From positions 1 to 24,231 of IMG/VR virus record IMGVR_UViG_3300023262_000009: a DNA stretch of 24,231 bases; one strand, 5' to 3'. A program made the translations under genes and the position numbers. This DNA comes from a virus. Positions 1 to 7,479 of this stretch are shown one piece after another; position 1 is the first letter of the stretch, and each line of letters starts with the position of its first letter. The notes under the pieces were generated by a model, which saw nothing but the letters and a program-made list of their open reading frames with translations, ran no database searches and had not been told where the DNA came from.

Positions 1-374
1 CAGACGAGATCAGGAGATTGCGCGCCCAGCGCGCGATGCCTTCCGCTGCCGTCGACCCGGGTTCTGGGGATCTTCCGCCTGAAAGGATTCATCCCAATCC
101 ATCTGCGAACAGAATCCTTCAGGACACCTTGGATGGCATCAAGTCCCGCTCGGGAGCCAAGCTCACTTTCGACCTCGCAGGGATCGGAGCCGGCCTGACA
201 GCTCCTGTTGCACTGGCCGCTGCTATCCCCTCGAACTACGGGCAAGGCGAATCCTTCTATGAGGACTGGGTGGACACCGGCCTTGAGACGCTGGGCGCCA
301 GCGCGATCGGCGGCGCGACCCTTCCCGCCTTGGCCCATGCGCTGGCGTACATCCAGCAGCGTCGCGGTCGCTGA
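1..374 (+). CDS. Unknown protein, probably truncated at the window edge
   Basis: The frame is open to the left end of the window, so the true start may lie outside. Inside the window the first possible starts are TTG at 18 and ATG at 36. The AGGAG at 12-16 is too close to the TTG to serve it. The C-terminal half alternates Gly/Ala-rich hydrophobic stretches (AGIGAGLTAPVALAAAIP, then LGASAIGGATLPALAHALAY), which could be one or two weak membrane segments or buried helices. It ends in a basic QQRRGR tail. I do not recognise the family. It is followed 50 bases later by another small plus-strand ORF. Confidence 0.5.
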   Translation, partial: DEIRRLRAQRAMPSAAVDPGSGDLPPERIHPNPSANRILQDTLDGIKSRSGAKLTFDLAGIGAGLTAPVALAAAIPSNYGQGESFYEDWVDTGLETLGASAIGGATLPALAHALAYIQQRRGR

Positions 375-424
375 AGCAATCGCTACAAGACACCCGACCG
401 CTTTCGGTATTCTGGCCATTTGCT

Positions 425-592
425 ATGGCCGCCATGCACAGCACTGTCGCTGACTTCGAGCGTCATCCAACCGAGAAGCTGATCAAGCTGGCGACCACTC
501 TCCCCGACGGCGCGCCGGTGAAGGCAGCTGTGCTGGCGGCGCTGGCGAAGAAGCAGGGTGGAGGGACTGGCACAACGGTCACCCCAGACTGA
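425..592 (+). CDS. Small unknown protein, 55 residues
   Basis: An ATG at 425 opens a 55-codon frame ending in TGA at 590-592. A second ATG lies three codons downstream. The frame has the strong G/C third-position bias of neighbouring genes and encodes a compact helical-looking protein ([14 protein letters not shown], then [12 protein letters not shown]) with a Gly/Thr-rich tail. Its last 14 bases overlap the 3' end of the HNH gene on the opposite strand, so the two converge. There is no obvious ribosome binding site. The product is not recognised. It could be chance, but the codon use and the good fit in the gap argue for a gene. Confidence 0.45.
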   Translation: MAAMHSTVADFERHPTEKLIKLATTLPDGAPVKAAVLAALAKKQGGGTGTTVTPD

Positions 593-986
593 TTCCCTCC
601 AGGCCCAGCTCGTTCACCCACTCTTCAATGCGGCGCTCTCGCTCCGGGCAGTGGCACTCCTGCAGGGAGAACCACTGGCGCCAGTCGCTCGACCCTTTGC
701 GCCTGTTGCATCTCTCGCAGGCGGCGATCAGGTTCCGCCTTGAGGTCAGCCCGCCACGATGCCTGGGGATGACGTGGTCCAACGTCTTGGCCTCCGCTTC
801 TCCGCAGTAGGCACAGACGTTCTGCCAGGCTTCGAGGATGGATTGCCGAAACAGCCGCTTGGCCGTTCGCTTTGGGACGAGGACTGAGTCACGAATCGCA
901 TGGCAAACCTGCAGATCCCCGTCTTGGAGCACGGCGTGAAGCGCGGCTGCCGCCACTCTAACGAGGCCGGCTCGCCGTACCTGCAA
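579..986 (-). CDS. HNH endonuclease (free-standing, McrA-like fold)
   Basis: The C-terminal half carries a textbook HNH/beta-beta-alpha-metal motif. It shows a CxxC knuckle at C58-C61 (CAYC), D70-H71 (LDHVIP), H76 followed by GG, N85 (RRNLIAAC), and a second CxxC at C90-C93 followed by N94 and K97 (CERCNRRKG). Known role of the family: a single metal-dependent nicking or cleaving domain. In phages such proteins are homing endonucleases or act in packaging next to terminase, but no terminase is visible here, so homing or selfish function is more likely. The predicted TTG start at 986 is weak, and the first 35 residues may be over-extended. It lies between convergent and divergent plus-strand genes as an isolated minus-strand insertion, the usual pattern for a mobile endonuclease gene. 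Confidence 0.85.
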   Translation of the reverse strand: MQVRRAGLVRVAAAALHAVLQDGDLQVCHAIRDSVLVPKRTAKRLFRQSILEAWQNVCAYCGEAEAKTLDHVIPRHRGGLTSRRNLIAACERCNRRKGSSDWRQWFSLQECHCPERERRIEEWVNELGLEGISLG

Positions 987-1019
987 GCCCTCGACTTGGC
1001 CCGATTACTCTGGATGAGA

Positions 1020-1042
1020 GGCCATCCCCTCTGGGGATGGCC
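1020..1042. repeat. Perfect 10-bp inverted repeat between divergent genes
   Basis: GGCCATCCCC at 1020-1029 and GGGGATGGCC at 1033-1042 are exact complements separated by TCT. They form a strong hairpin in RNA of either strand. No T-run follows on either side, so it is not a classical rho-independent terminator. It lies in the gap between the minus-strand HNH gene and the primase-helicase gene, so it may be a leader hairpin or a protein-binding site. Confidence 0.6.
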
Positions 1043-1170
1043 TGCCCTCCTTCGCCACGAAGTGTCCAGCTCCGCGCTTCAAAGGGTAACACCCCTGACG
1101 CCCGGGCACCCCTGTTACTGTCGGTCGCGCAGCCTGTTTCCGGTTGCCTGGCCGCGCTCGCTCCCTCCCG
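1043..1170 (+). promoter_or_regulatory. Leader region upstream of the primase-helicase
   Basis: No credible gene occupies this stretch. It contains a spaced inverted repeat, GTAACA at 1086-1091 and TGTTAC at 1113-1118, arranged around a CCCGGG at 1101-1106, which looks like an operator. The last 30 bases before the ATG are C/T-rich and have no Shine-Dalgarno site. I see no convincing -10/-35 pair. The assignment as the control region of the plus-strand block rests on position. Confidence 0.3.
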
Positions 1171-3564
1171 ATGTCGCTTCCTGATTTTGTTGTCTCCGTC
1201 AATCCAGCCATCCACGGCAAGCCCGACTCCTGGAGTTCGGAGTTCGCCGTTGGCTGGGACAACCAGCGGCTGACCCTCCCAGAAATCCTTGATCTGATCC
1301 AGGCCGGCACAGCGGTGATCTTCGCGGGGATGTCCTGCGATAAGCGCACCAGCAGCGCTTTTGCCGGTAGCCAGCTGGTGGCTATCGACGTGGACCACGG
1401 CACTCCCATCGACGCCTTGCAGGGCCACTCGCTGGAAGCCCACATCGCCGGGGTCTACACCACGGCCTCCCACCAGAAGATCACCCGCTCCAACCCGGAC
1501 GGGGAGGATCGCTTCCGCGTCATCTTTGTCCTGCCCAGGCCGGTCAGAGAGGCGGCCATCTACCAGAAGATCACCACCCTCCTGATCGCCGCACTGGGTG
1601 GCGACAGCTCCTGCAGTGACCCCTGCCGCGTCTTCTACGGCAACCCTGAAGCCACCATCAGCTTCCGCCCCGAAGCCAGTCCGTTGGGGGAGGACTGGAT
1701 CCAGCGAGCGCGCGCCGCCATTGAGGACGACCGCCGGCGGGCAGCCGAGGCTGCGGCCTCTCTCGACGAGAAGGATTTGCTGCAGGCGATCTACGTCCTC
1801 GAGGAAGTCATCCCACCCACCGGTGACGGTGAGCGCGATCGCTTCATCCGCGTTACCCAAGCCTGCGGCTCCGCCGGCGAAGCTCTGTTCTCCACCTGGT
1901 CGGATTGGGCCTCCAGGGGACACCACGGCTCCGGGCGCAATGCCAGGCAATGCAGCGAGCGATTCTTCCGCAAGTGCCGCGGCGATCGCACCAGCCTGAA
2001 CACTCTCTTCTACTTCGCCCACGAGGTAAACCCCGCCTGGCGCAAGGATCTCCCCCTCGAGGCACGCAAGGAATCCGCCGGGCGGGAAGGCAATACGGGC
2101 TCCGCCGTCGGCTATTCCGCCGGCGACTTCAGCGGCGAAGAGGACGAGGAGTACGAGCCGGCCAGCTCCGGCAGTTACGCCCTCGGCAGCTCCTCTCAGT
2201 CGGCGAGCGGGGACAAGAAGGCTTCTCCCGGTAAAGGCAAGGGCGGCAAGGGTCAGATCGCTTCACTGCGAAAGGCCATCACCGTCGCCTTCCCTGGCCT
2301 GAGGATGAACCTCTCGAGCTACCGGCCGGAGTACCTCGACCCCTCGGGGCAGCCGGTGAGGGTGGAGAAGGACTCCGCCTACCTGCGCATCGGCGCCCTG
2401 CTCGAGGGCCAGCCACTGCTCGACAAGGGGCCCTGCTTCGACCTGGCCTTAGAGATCGCCAGCGAGAACGAGTACCACCCGGTGCGCGATTACCTCGAGA
2501 ACTGCTTGGCCAACGCAGAGCCGATCAACTGCCTCGGCGAGGTCGCCACTCGCTTCCTTGGTGTCCCGCCGGCCGGGGGTAAGGAGAATCCAATCATGGC
2601 CCACGGCCAGTCCTATGCCGATGCGGTGATCGAGCGCTTCTTGATCGGCGCTTGCGCCCGCGCCTTCAAGCCCGGCTGCGAGCATCCCTGGATGCCTGTC
2701 TTGGTCGGCGGCCAGGGCATCGGCAAGACGTCCTTCTTGCAAGCCCTCACGCCGCCCCAGAGCGACGGAACCTACGCCTTGGCCCCGGTGGTTCAGAACG
2801 GGCTCTCTCGCCTCAGGGATCGCCCCCACATCCTCCACTCCGGTTGGATCGTGTTGCTCGACGAGTTCGAGCGCCACTGCGATGCCACCAGCACCGAAGT
2901 CCTCAAGAACCTTGTCAGCTCTGGAGTGGACCTCTCGGACCGCAAGTACGAGAACGAGCGCCAGTTCCCTCGCTCCTTCGTGCTGGCAGGCTCAGCGAAC
3001 AAGCGCACCTTCCTGCGGGATCCGACTGGGAACCGCCGCTTCAAGCCCATCCGCGTGCTGGGTGTCGTCGATCGCGGCGACATCAAGCAGGTGGACCTGG
3101 AGTGGCTGTGCGCCAACCGTGAGCAGATCTGGGCTGCCGCCTTGAGCGCCTACCGCGCCGGGCAGACTCACACCTTCAGTGGCTCCGAGGAGATGGTCGT
3201 CACCAGCGCCATCAACTTCTTCACCACTCAATCGCCAATCGACGGCGCCGTCACTGACGCCATCTCACGCAACTACACCATCGGCGCCGACGGCCGGCGA
3301 GAGGTGCAGCTGTCCCAAGTCGTCAAGGGCCTCGACATGCCCCTGGAGCAGGCCGCCCGCAATGCACCGGCCATCGAGGACGCCATCTCTCGCGACGGGT
3401 TCGACCGGACCATGCGCGCCGACGGCACCTTCGTCTGGCAGGAGCGCGCTGAGGTGGCAGCCAAGCGCCGCGGAGAGCAAGCTGCCTTCGCTGGCACGCC
3501 CATGCTCCCTCCCTCGAGCGACTTCGAGCCAGCTCGCCGCGAGGAGTCGCTCCCACCACTGTAA
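1171..3564 (+). CDS. Primase-helicase, AEP primase + VapE/VirE ATPase
   Basis: This is a 797-residue replication protein. The N-terminal third looks like an archaeo-eukaryotic-type primase: a DxD motif in AIDVDHG (D73, D75), an sxH-type motif in YTTASH (H101), then RFRVIFVLPRP and CRVFYGN. Residues about 210-290 resemble a PriCT-2 linker (RDRFIRVTQACG, SDWASRGHH, LNTLFYFAHE). A disordered Ser/Gly/Lys/Glu-rich linker follows (about 310-360). The C-terminal half is a virulence-associated-E helicase/ATPase: Walker A GGQGIGKTS (513-521), Walker B IVLLDEFE (560-567) and an arginine-rich sensor region SANKRTFLRDPTGNRRF from about 608. Known role: primer synthesis plus unwinding at a phage or mobile-element origin. 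ATG 1171 is preferred over an in-frame TTG nine codons upstream, because the extra residues are outside the domain. No Shine-Dalgarno site precedes it. It leads the plus-strand block. Confidence 0.92.
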   Translation: MSLPDFVVSVNPAIHGKPDSWSSEFAVGWDNQRLTLPEILDLIQAGTAVIFAGMSCDKRTSSAFAGSQLVAIDVDHGTPIDALQGHSLEAHIAGVYTTASHQKITRSNPDGEDRFRVIFVLPRPVREAAIYQKITTLLIAALGGDSSCSDPCRVFYGNPEATISFRPEASPLGEDWIQRARAAIEDDRRRAAEAAASLDEKDLLQAIYVLEEVIPPTGDGERDRFIRVTQACGSAGEALFSTWSDWASRGHHGSGRNARQCSERFFRKCRGDRTSLNTLFYFAHEVNPAWRKDLPLEARKESAGREGNTGSAVGYSAGDFSGEEDEEYEPASSGSYALGSSSQSASGDKKASPGKGKGGKGQIASLRKAITVAFPGLRMNLSSYRPEYLDPSGQPVRVEKDSAYLRIGALLEGQPLLDKGPCFDLALEIASENEYHPVRDYLENCLANAEPINCLGEVATRFLGVPPAGGKENPIMAHGQSYADAVIERFLIGACARAFKPGCEHPWMPVLVGGQGIGKTSFLQALTPPQSDGTYALAPVVQNGLSRLRDRPHILHSGWIVLLDEFERHCDATSTEVLKNLVSSGVDLSDRKYENERQFPRSFVLAGSANKRTFLRDPTGNRRFKPIRVLGVVDRGDIKQVDLEWLCANREQIWAAALSAYRAGQTHTFSGSEEMVVTSAINFFTTQSPIDGAVTDAISRNYTIGADGRREVQLSQVVKGLDMPLEQAARNAPAIEDAISRDGFDRTMRADGTFVWQERAEVAAKRRGEQAAFAGTPMLPPSSDFEPARREESLPPL

Positions 3565-3590
3565 TCTGAACGCCCTACGCCACTCTTCCT

Positions 3591-3902
3591 TTGCCTCTGA
3601 AGACTCTCCATCCGTTGGATCACATTGACCGCCCCATCATCGAAGCCATGCTTCGCTCGGAATGGCCGGACGACGAAGACCTCGTCAATCTCGCCCGGCT
3701 GCGCATGCGCCATCGCAGCTCACGCATTGCCCCCGACCTCGCCCAAGGTCTCGACCAGGTGCTCGCGCTCTGGGAACTGACCGAGGACGAGCTGTTTCGC
3801 CGCACCCGCGCCATTTGGGGCCAGCCAGGCTGGCGTCCCAGCTCGGCGGAACAAGCCATCGCCGAACCGGTGGGCAGCGGCTTCGACACCTCCGCAACTT
3901 GA
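3591..3902 (+). CDS. Unknown protein, 103 residues
   Basis: It starts 26 bases after the primase-helicase stop, at a TTG preceded by a C/T-rich leader (CACTCTTCCT). An alternative start is the ATG at 3648, which would give MLRSEWPDDED. The product is an acidic/basic mixed helical protein (DDEDLVNLARLRMRH, then LDQVLALWELTEDELFRR) and contains a Trp-rich stretch IWGQPGWRPSS. There are no cysteine pairs, membrane segments or nucleotide-binding motifs. I do not recognise it. It sits in the replication block, with only 3 bases to the next gene, so it is probably co-translated. Confidence 0.6.
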   Translation: MPLKTLHPLDHIDRPIIEAMLRSEWPDDEDLVNLARLRMRHRSSRIAPDLAQGLDQVLALWELTEDELFRRTRAIWGQPGWRPSSAEQAIAEPVGSGFDTSAT

Positions 3903-3905
3903 TCC

Positions 3906-4253
3906 GTGAAGCTTTTCTATCGCTACAGCGACAGGCCCGATGACGAGGACGTCCAATGCGTCTACCTCGAAACCTGGCGCTTGGCCAGGTTCAGCGCCAG
4001 CGGCAAGACCGTTTGGGTCGAGCCTACCGGCTTTCCCAGTGGTGAGCTCAAGCGCTTCCAGCCAAAGAGCCAGCGCCCCTGGGCTCACGACACCCCCGAG
4101 CAGGCTTGGGCCGCCTTTGGCCGCCGCAAGCACTGGCAGGCCGCCATCCTGCGGGACAAGCTCAGGAGGGCGATGGCGACGTACGAGTTCGTGGCCAATC
4201 ACCCTGTCCCTTCGTTTGCTCCTTTTCTGCTATTCCCCGTACCCCCGCTATGA
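3906..4253 (+). CDS. Unknown protein, 115 residues
   Basis: GTG start at 3906, three bases after the previous stop. The protein begins with an aromatic stretch (MKLFYRYSDRPDDEDVQCVYLETWRL). It looks like a small beta-rich domain followed by helices (TPEQAWAAFGRRKHWQAAILRDKLRRAMATYEFVANH), and the C-terminus is hydrophobic and proline-rich. Its stop overlaps the kinase start as ATGA (4250-4253), implying translational coupling to nucleotide metabolism. There is no known domain that I can name. Functional assignment by neighbourhood alone would be guesswork. Confidence 0.65.
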   Translation: MKLFYRYSDRPDDEDVQCVYLETWRLARFSASGKTVWVEPTGFPSGELKRFQPKSQRPWAHDTPEQAWAAFGRRKHWQAAILRDKLRRAMATYEFVANHPVPSFAPFLLFPVPPL

Positions 4254-4879
4254 CCGCCCTCCTTGCCTCTCACCGCGACCTGGACTTCTCCGTAGTCGGT
4301 CTTTACTCGCCCGTGCCGGAGTGCGGCAAAAGCACGCTGGCCCGCGCGCTGCTCCAACAGTCTGTCTGCCACTGCGAGATCATCCCTTTCGCCCGACCGC
4401 TCAAGAGCGCGGCGGTTGGCTTTATTGCTTCGCTGGCCGGCGTCACTCTGGCGGAAGCGGCCCACTACGTCTACGTGAACAAGTCCGAGCCCGTCCCCGG
4501 ACTACGTAACCTCACTGGTCGCGTGGTCCTGCAGAAGCTGGGCGAAGCCGGCCGGCGCATGGACCCAGATCTCTGGGTCAGGAAGTGGGAAGCCTCCGCC
4601 CTTGAACGACTGCTGGATGGCTTTTCCGTTGTCGCGGATGACGTCAGGCGCCCCAATGAGGCAGCCGCGGTACTGCGCTGCGGCGGCGGCGAGGTGTGGC
4701 GCCTTTCGCGCGCCGAGGCCGAGGTGAACGCCGACCCCGAGGTCATCGCCGATGTCAGCGAAGGGGCCCTTGAGGGGTGGATCTTCAATCGTCGCTTCAG
4801 CAATGACGGCACCACTGAAGAGCTGCTTGATACCGTCAGGGCGGACCTGAGTCGCAACCCCTTTCCATGTCTCGCCTGA
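4250..4879 (+). CDS. Deoxynucleoside monophosphate kinase-like P-loop protein
   Basis: This 209-residue protein resembles phage dNMP kinases (T4 gp1 type), which phosphorylate dNMPs to dNDPs to feed replication. The P-loop is SPVPECGKST, with G26 K27 S28 T29. The usual first glycine is replaced. Next come a substrate/lid region IIPFARPLKSAA, the family signature LQKLGEAGRRMDPDLWVRKW (residues 95-113), and the strand VVADDVRRPNEAAAV (D130, D131, R133, N136, E137). That order and spacing are typical. ATG 4250 is chosen because it overlaps the upstream stop as ATGA and places the P-loop strand about 13 residues from the N-terminus. An upstream in-frame start at 4106 would lie wholly inside the previous gene. 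The last 13 bases overlap the HNH gene. Confidence 0.85.
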   Translation: MTALLASHRDLDFSVVGLYSPVPECGKSTLARALLQQSVCHCEIIPFARPLKSAAVGFIASLAGVTLAEAAHYVYVNKSEPVPGLRNLTGRVVLQKLGEAGRRMDPDLWVRKWEASALERLLDGFSVVADDVRRPNEAAAVLRCGGGEVWRLSRAEAEVNADPEVIADVSEGALEGWIFNRRFSNDGTTEELLDTVRADLSRNPFPCLA

Positions 4880-5520
4880 AGCCCGGCCTGCCTTCCTCCG
4901 ATGAGATCGCCCCCGGCGATCTCTGCCCGCACCGGGAGCACAGCTGCACGTCTCCAGATGGGCAAGTGCCCCGCTACGCCTCCTCGGGGGCCTGCGTGCA
5001 ATGCTGCGCCGCACTGACGGAAGGCCGGCTGGAGCTCAACGTCCAGAACATTCACGAGGAGTTCCGCGGGCGCTTCATGGAGTTCTGGGCTCTTGTGGAC
5101 ATCGGCAGCCCCAGTGACTGCTGGCCCTGGAAAGGCAGGCAGCCGTCGGTCGGCTCACCGGTGATCAGCTTCTTCCGTGGCGCCGGCTCTACCCCGCGCA
5201 ACTACTCCGTCGCGCGAGTGGCCTGCTGTTACACCTGGGGCGACATCGGCCTCCTGCCTTTGCGCCACACCTGTGGCAACAACCGCTGCTGCAACCCTCT
5301 ACACCTGCGCATTCTGCAGGTTCCGCACTTTCACCACCGCCAGCGCCTGCGCGCTGTGCGCCTGTTCCCGCAGGTTGAAGTCCTCGGAGACCAGATCCGC
5401 GTTTACCTTGACGCCCTGCAGACCAACAAGCCCAAGCGCTTGAAGCGCTTGATGGAGTCAGCCCCCGGCTGGATTAGGCCAGCAGAGCTGGGGGCTGATC
5501 CGCCGACTGGTCTAAACTGA
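4867..5520 (+). CDS. HNH_3-like endonuclease with N-terminal cysteine cluster
   Basis: This 217-residue protein has a central HNH_3/I-HmuI-like core. CWPWKG (C85-G90) is followed by a beta stretch, YSVARVACCYTWG (R117), and the catalytic/zinc region LRHTCGNNRCCNPLHL (H134, N139, C141, C142, N143, H146). Upstream, C20, C27, C43, C46 and C47 with H22 and H25 could bind a zinc ion. The C-terminus after residue 160 is basic (KPKRLKRLMES) and could contact DNA. Known function of the family: sequence-tolerant nicking homing endonuclease. It overlaps the kinase gene by 13 bases, an insertion position often used by free-standing phage homing endonucleases. An inverted repeat sits in its last 60 bases. 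Confidence 0.82.
   Translation: MSRLKPGLPSSDEIAPGDLCPHREHSCTSPDGQVPRYASSGACVQCCAALTEGRLELNVQNIHEEFRGRFMEFWALVDIGSPSDCWPWKGRQPSVGSPVISFFRGAGSTPRNYSVARVACCYTWGDIGLLPLRHTCGNNRCCNPLHLRILQVPHFHHRQRLRAVRLFPQVEVLGDQIRVYLDALQTNKPKRLKRLMESAPGWIRPAELGADPPTGLN
5458..5498. repeat. Bulged inverted repeat at the 3' end of the HNH gene
   Basis: TCAGCCCCC (5458-5466) pairs perfectly with GGGGGCTGA (5490-5498), and an inner GCTGG (5468-5472) pairs with CCAGC (5479-5483). The two stems are separated by a small asymmetric bulge. It is just upstream of the stop codon and has no T-run after it. Possible roles are RNA stability, attenuation before the next gene, or a nuclease recognition site. None can be decided from sequence. 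Confidence 0.5.
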
Positions 5521-5541
5521 CGATATTCGTCTCTATTCGCC

Positions 5542-6291
5542 ATGGCATTCGACGACTCTAACCGCTGGGGCGTGGGCACGACAGGCGACCCCGACCGTCG
5601 GTCGGGGGCTCAGGTCCTCAAGAGCCAGGGCAAGAGTGGCCGCAAGGAGTCTAAAGCGAGAGCAAAACTTAAGGAGGACAAGTTCAAGGCTATGGCCGCT
5701 GGCAGTATTTATCAAGGGAGCACCTCTCCGGGCGACCGCTGGAAGCAGGTTGGCTACGGCTCCGGCACCTCTACCAGGACCCACAAGGGAGGCGTCAAGT
5801 CATATCGCTCCACCAAGGTTCCCCTCTGGCAGAAGTCCCCCGGCCAAGGCGACCCCAACGACAACAAGAAAAAGGACAGCAAGAAGAAGTCCGCTTACAG
5901 CCCCTCCTCCTCGCCCGAAGTTTCAGCCGCCGAGCGCAGCGGCACGGCCGCTGTCGACAACAAGCCAGCGCCCGAGCGCCCGAAGTACAACGAGGGCAAT
6001 CCGATCGAGGCGCCCGTCTATGACCAGGCCACCGCTGGGGCTGGCAACTTCCTCTCCATTCCCCCAGGACAAGCGCCCACGCGGGCGCTGGACTACGCCG
6101 GAGCTCTGACCACCTACAACGACCTCACCGCCAAGGATCTGGCGCTGAGAGCTCGTGACAACAAGGCGCAGACCGAGAGACACTTCACTGGCATGGCCAG
6201 GGTGCTGCCGGAGGCGCCCGACGATGACTCCTTAAGCTCTTACAACCGGGTCCTTGACAAACTCAAGAAGGCCAGAGGGATCTTCGCCTGA
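5542..6291 (+). CDS. Unknown lysine/serine-rich low-complexity protein
   Basis: ATG at 5542 follows a C/T-rich, Shine-Dalgarno-free leader. The first 145 residues are strongly basic and low in complexity: LKSQGKSGRKESKARAKLK, NDNKKKDSKKKSAYSPSSS. They are probably unfolded. Residues about 145-200 are Pro/Ala-rich, and the last 50 residues look helical (LTAKDLALRARDNKAQ and YNRVLDKLKKARGIF). There are no catalytic motifs. Such proteins in phages may bind nucleic acid or be internal virion proteins. Here the location in the replication block fits the former slightly better. I cannot name a family. Confidence 0.65.
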   Translation: MAFDDSNRWGVGTTGDPDRRSGAQVLKSQGKSGRKESKARAKLKEDKFKAMAAGSIYQGSTSPGDRWKQVGYGSGTSTRTHKGGVKSYRSTKVPLWQKSPGQGDPNDNKKKDSKKKSAYSPSSSPEVSAAERSGTAAVDNKPAPERPKYNEGNPIEAPVYDQATAGAGNFLSIPPGQAPTRALDYAGALTTYNDLTAKDLALRARDNKAQTERHFTGMARVLPEAPDDDSLSSYNRVLDKLKKARGIFA

Positions 6292-6331
6292 GCCGGCCGC
6301 CGGGTAATCTGATGGGCCACGCCATTCTCCT

Positions 6332-6871
6332 ATGGGTTCCGCCATCAAGCCCGCCCGACCCGAGAGCCGATTCGACCTGGCCCGGCGCTTTTTCCCCGAG
6401 CTTGCCCAGCCTGGAAATAAGGCTGACTCCATCGCCTCTATCGAGCTGAACACCAGGGCCTGCGAGGTGGTCCTACTCGATCTGATTAAGCGCCACGACG
6501 AGCTCTTCGACGAGCTGGGCTCTGGTGTGCTGGTGCTCAACCTCAACCTGCCCGACGAGAACCAGGTCGGCTATGTGACGCTCGAGGGGTGGGAGCAGGA
6601 CCTGCAGCAGGCCAAGAGCCTCGGCGATCGGGACTGTGAGGAGTTCTTCGAGAAGGTGGCCCGCTTGGTGCGCGGCAATGAAGATCGCTCCAGCGTCCTG
6701 ATCCTGGTCATTGACCGCACCAGTCAGCGCCTGATGAAGCTTCCGCGCGACTTCCCCGCCGAAGAGATCCGCGACATCCAGGCGCAGATTGCCGCCGGCT
6801 CCGGAGGTATCCTAATCTCCGGTGCTTCCAAGAGGCCCAAGCCCGCTGGCTTTGCTGCCCCCGCCTCGTGA
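6332..6871 (+). CDS. Unknown acidic alpha/beta protein, 179 residues
   Basis: ATG at 6332 is preceded by CGCCATTCTCCT, again pyrimidine-rich with no Shine-Dalgarno site. The protein has a short basic N-terminus, then helices (FDLARRFFPELAQ, ACEVVLLDLIKRHDELFDELG) alternating with strands (GVLVLNLNLP, VGYVTLEGW, SSVLILVIDRT), suggesting one compact alpha/beta domain. The C-terminus is Gly/Ser/Pro-rich. No P-loop, zinc cluster or HTH is visible. Its stop overlaps the next gene's GTG as GTGA, so the two are probably made together. Confidence 0.65.
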   Translation: MGSAIKPARPESRFDLARRFFPELAQPGNKADSIASIELNTRACEVVLLDLIKRHDELFDELGSGVLVLNLNLPDENQVGYVTLEGWEQDLQQAKSLGDRDCEEFFEKVARLVRGNEDRSSVLILVIDRTSQRLMKLPRDFPAEEIRDIQAQIAAGSGGILISGASKRPKPAGFAAPAS

Positions 6872-7479
6872 CCCTCTCCCCCCGGCTGCCACTGGCGGCG
6901 CCCCGGGCTGTGGTAGCTGTCGCCCGGGAGACCATGGGCGGCATCGATCTCGATGGCAATGGCGATGCCACCCTCAGCCCCATGCTGGGAGCGAGGGAGT
7001 TCAGGCTGCCATCCGACCCGCTGAGGTGGCATCCGCCAGGCAGGGGCCGGGTGTTCGCTTCGATTACAGACGGCGGCCTGCGCCGCTGCCGTCTCCTGCT
7101 GAGCACCCTCCAAGAGGCTTGGCGCCTTGGCGCGGCTGACGGCGACGTCAAGGAAGCTGTGGCCTGGACGACCTATGGCGAGATCCAGCGCCACTGCCCC
7201 TGGATCTGGGATGCGCCCCTGATGACCTGCGTCCCCTATCGCCGGCTGCCGCCCCGCTTCTATGACGACGAGCTTGAGATGCTCGCACCTGCTGATCCCG
7301 GTCGCTGGGGATTCCTGTTGTACTTCCCGCGCATGGACAGCCTGGCCTCCAGTCGCGCTCGCTTCTACGGGGCAGCCGGGAGGATCGGCCGGGTGATTGA
7401 GGTCGGAGCGCAGCCAGCTGACTGGAGGGAAGGCTATCTTGCTTGCACCGGCAAGCCCTACGACGAAGCCCCGCAGTGA
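6868..7479 (+). CDS. Unknown protein, 203 residues
   Basis: The GTG start overlaps the preceding stop (GTGA, 6868-6871). Early in the protein is IDLDGNGDATLS (about residues 25-36), which looks like a calcium-binding DxDGNGD loop. It is isolated, and a single copy is weak evidence. The middle is Trp- and Arg-rich (RWHPPGRGRVFASI, AWTTYGEIQRHCPWIW) and the C-terminus contains RWGFLLYFPRMDS and a compact basic region. The family is not recognised. The stop again overlaps a GTG of the next gene, so three successive genes (6332-7949) form a coupled set. Confidence 0.62.
   Translation: MTLSPRLPLAAPRAVVAVARETMGGIDLDGNGDATLSPMLGAREFRLPSDPLRWHPPGRGRVFASITDGGLRRCRLLLSTLQEAWRLGAADGDVKEAVAWTTYGEIQRHCPWIWDAPLMTCVPYRRLPPRFYDDELEMLAPADPGRWGFLLYFPRMDSLASSRARFYGAAGRIGRVIEVGAQPADWREGYLACTGKPYDEAPQ

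Noticed and set aside
1020-1042. Rho-independent terminator
   Set aside because: The stem is strong but no T-run follows on either strand.
1144-1170. TTG start for the primase-helicase nine codons upstream
   Set aside because: The extra residues are not part of the domain, and ATG at 1171 is the better codon with the same type of pyrimidine-rich leader as neighbouring genes.
958-2022. 354-codon minus-strand frame opposite the primase-helicase
   Set aside because: It lies antisense to a gene with clear Walker and DxD motifs, and its composition (runs of Gly/Ala/Val/Asp) is what GC-rich antisense codons give.
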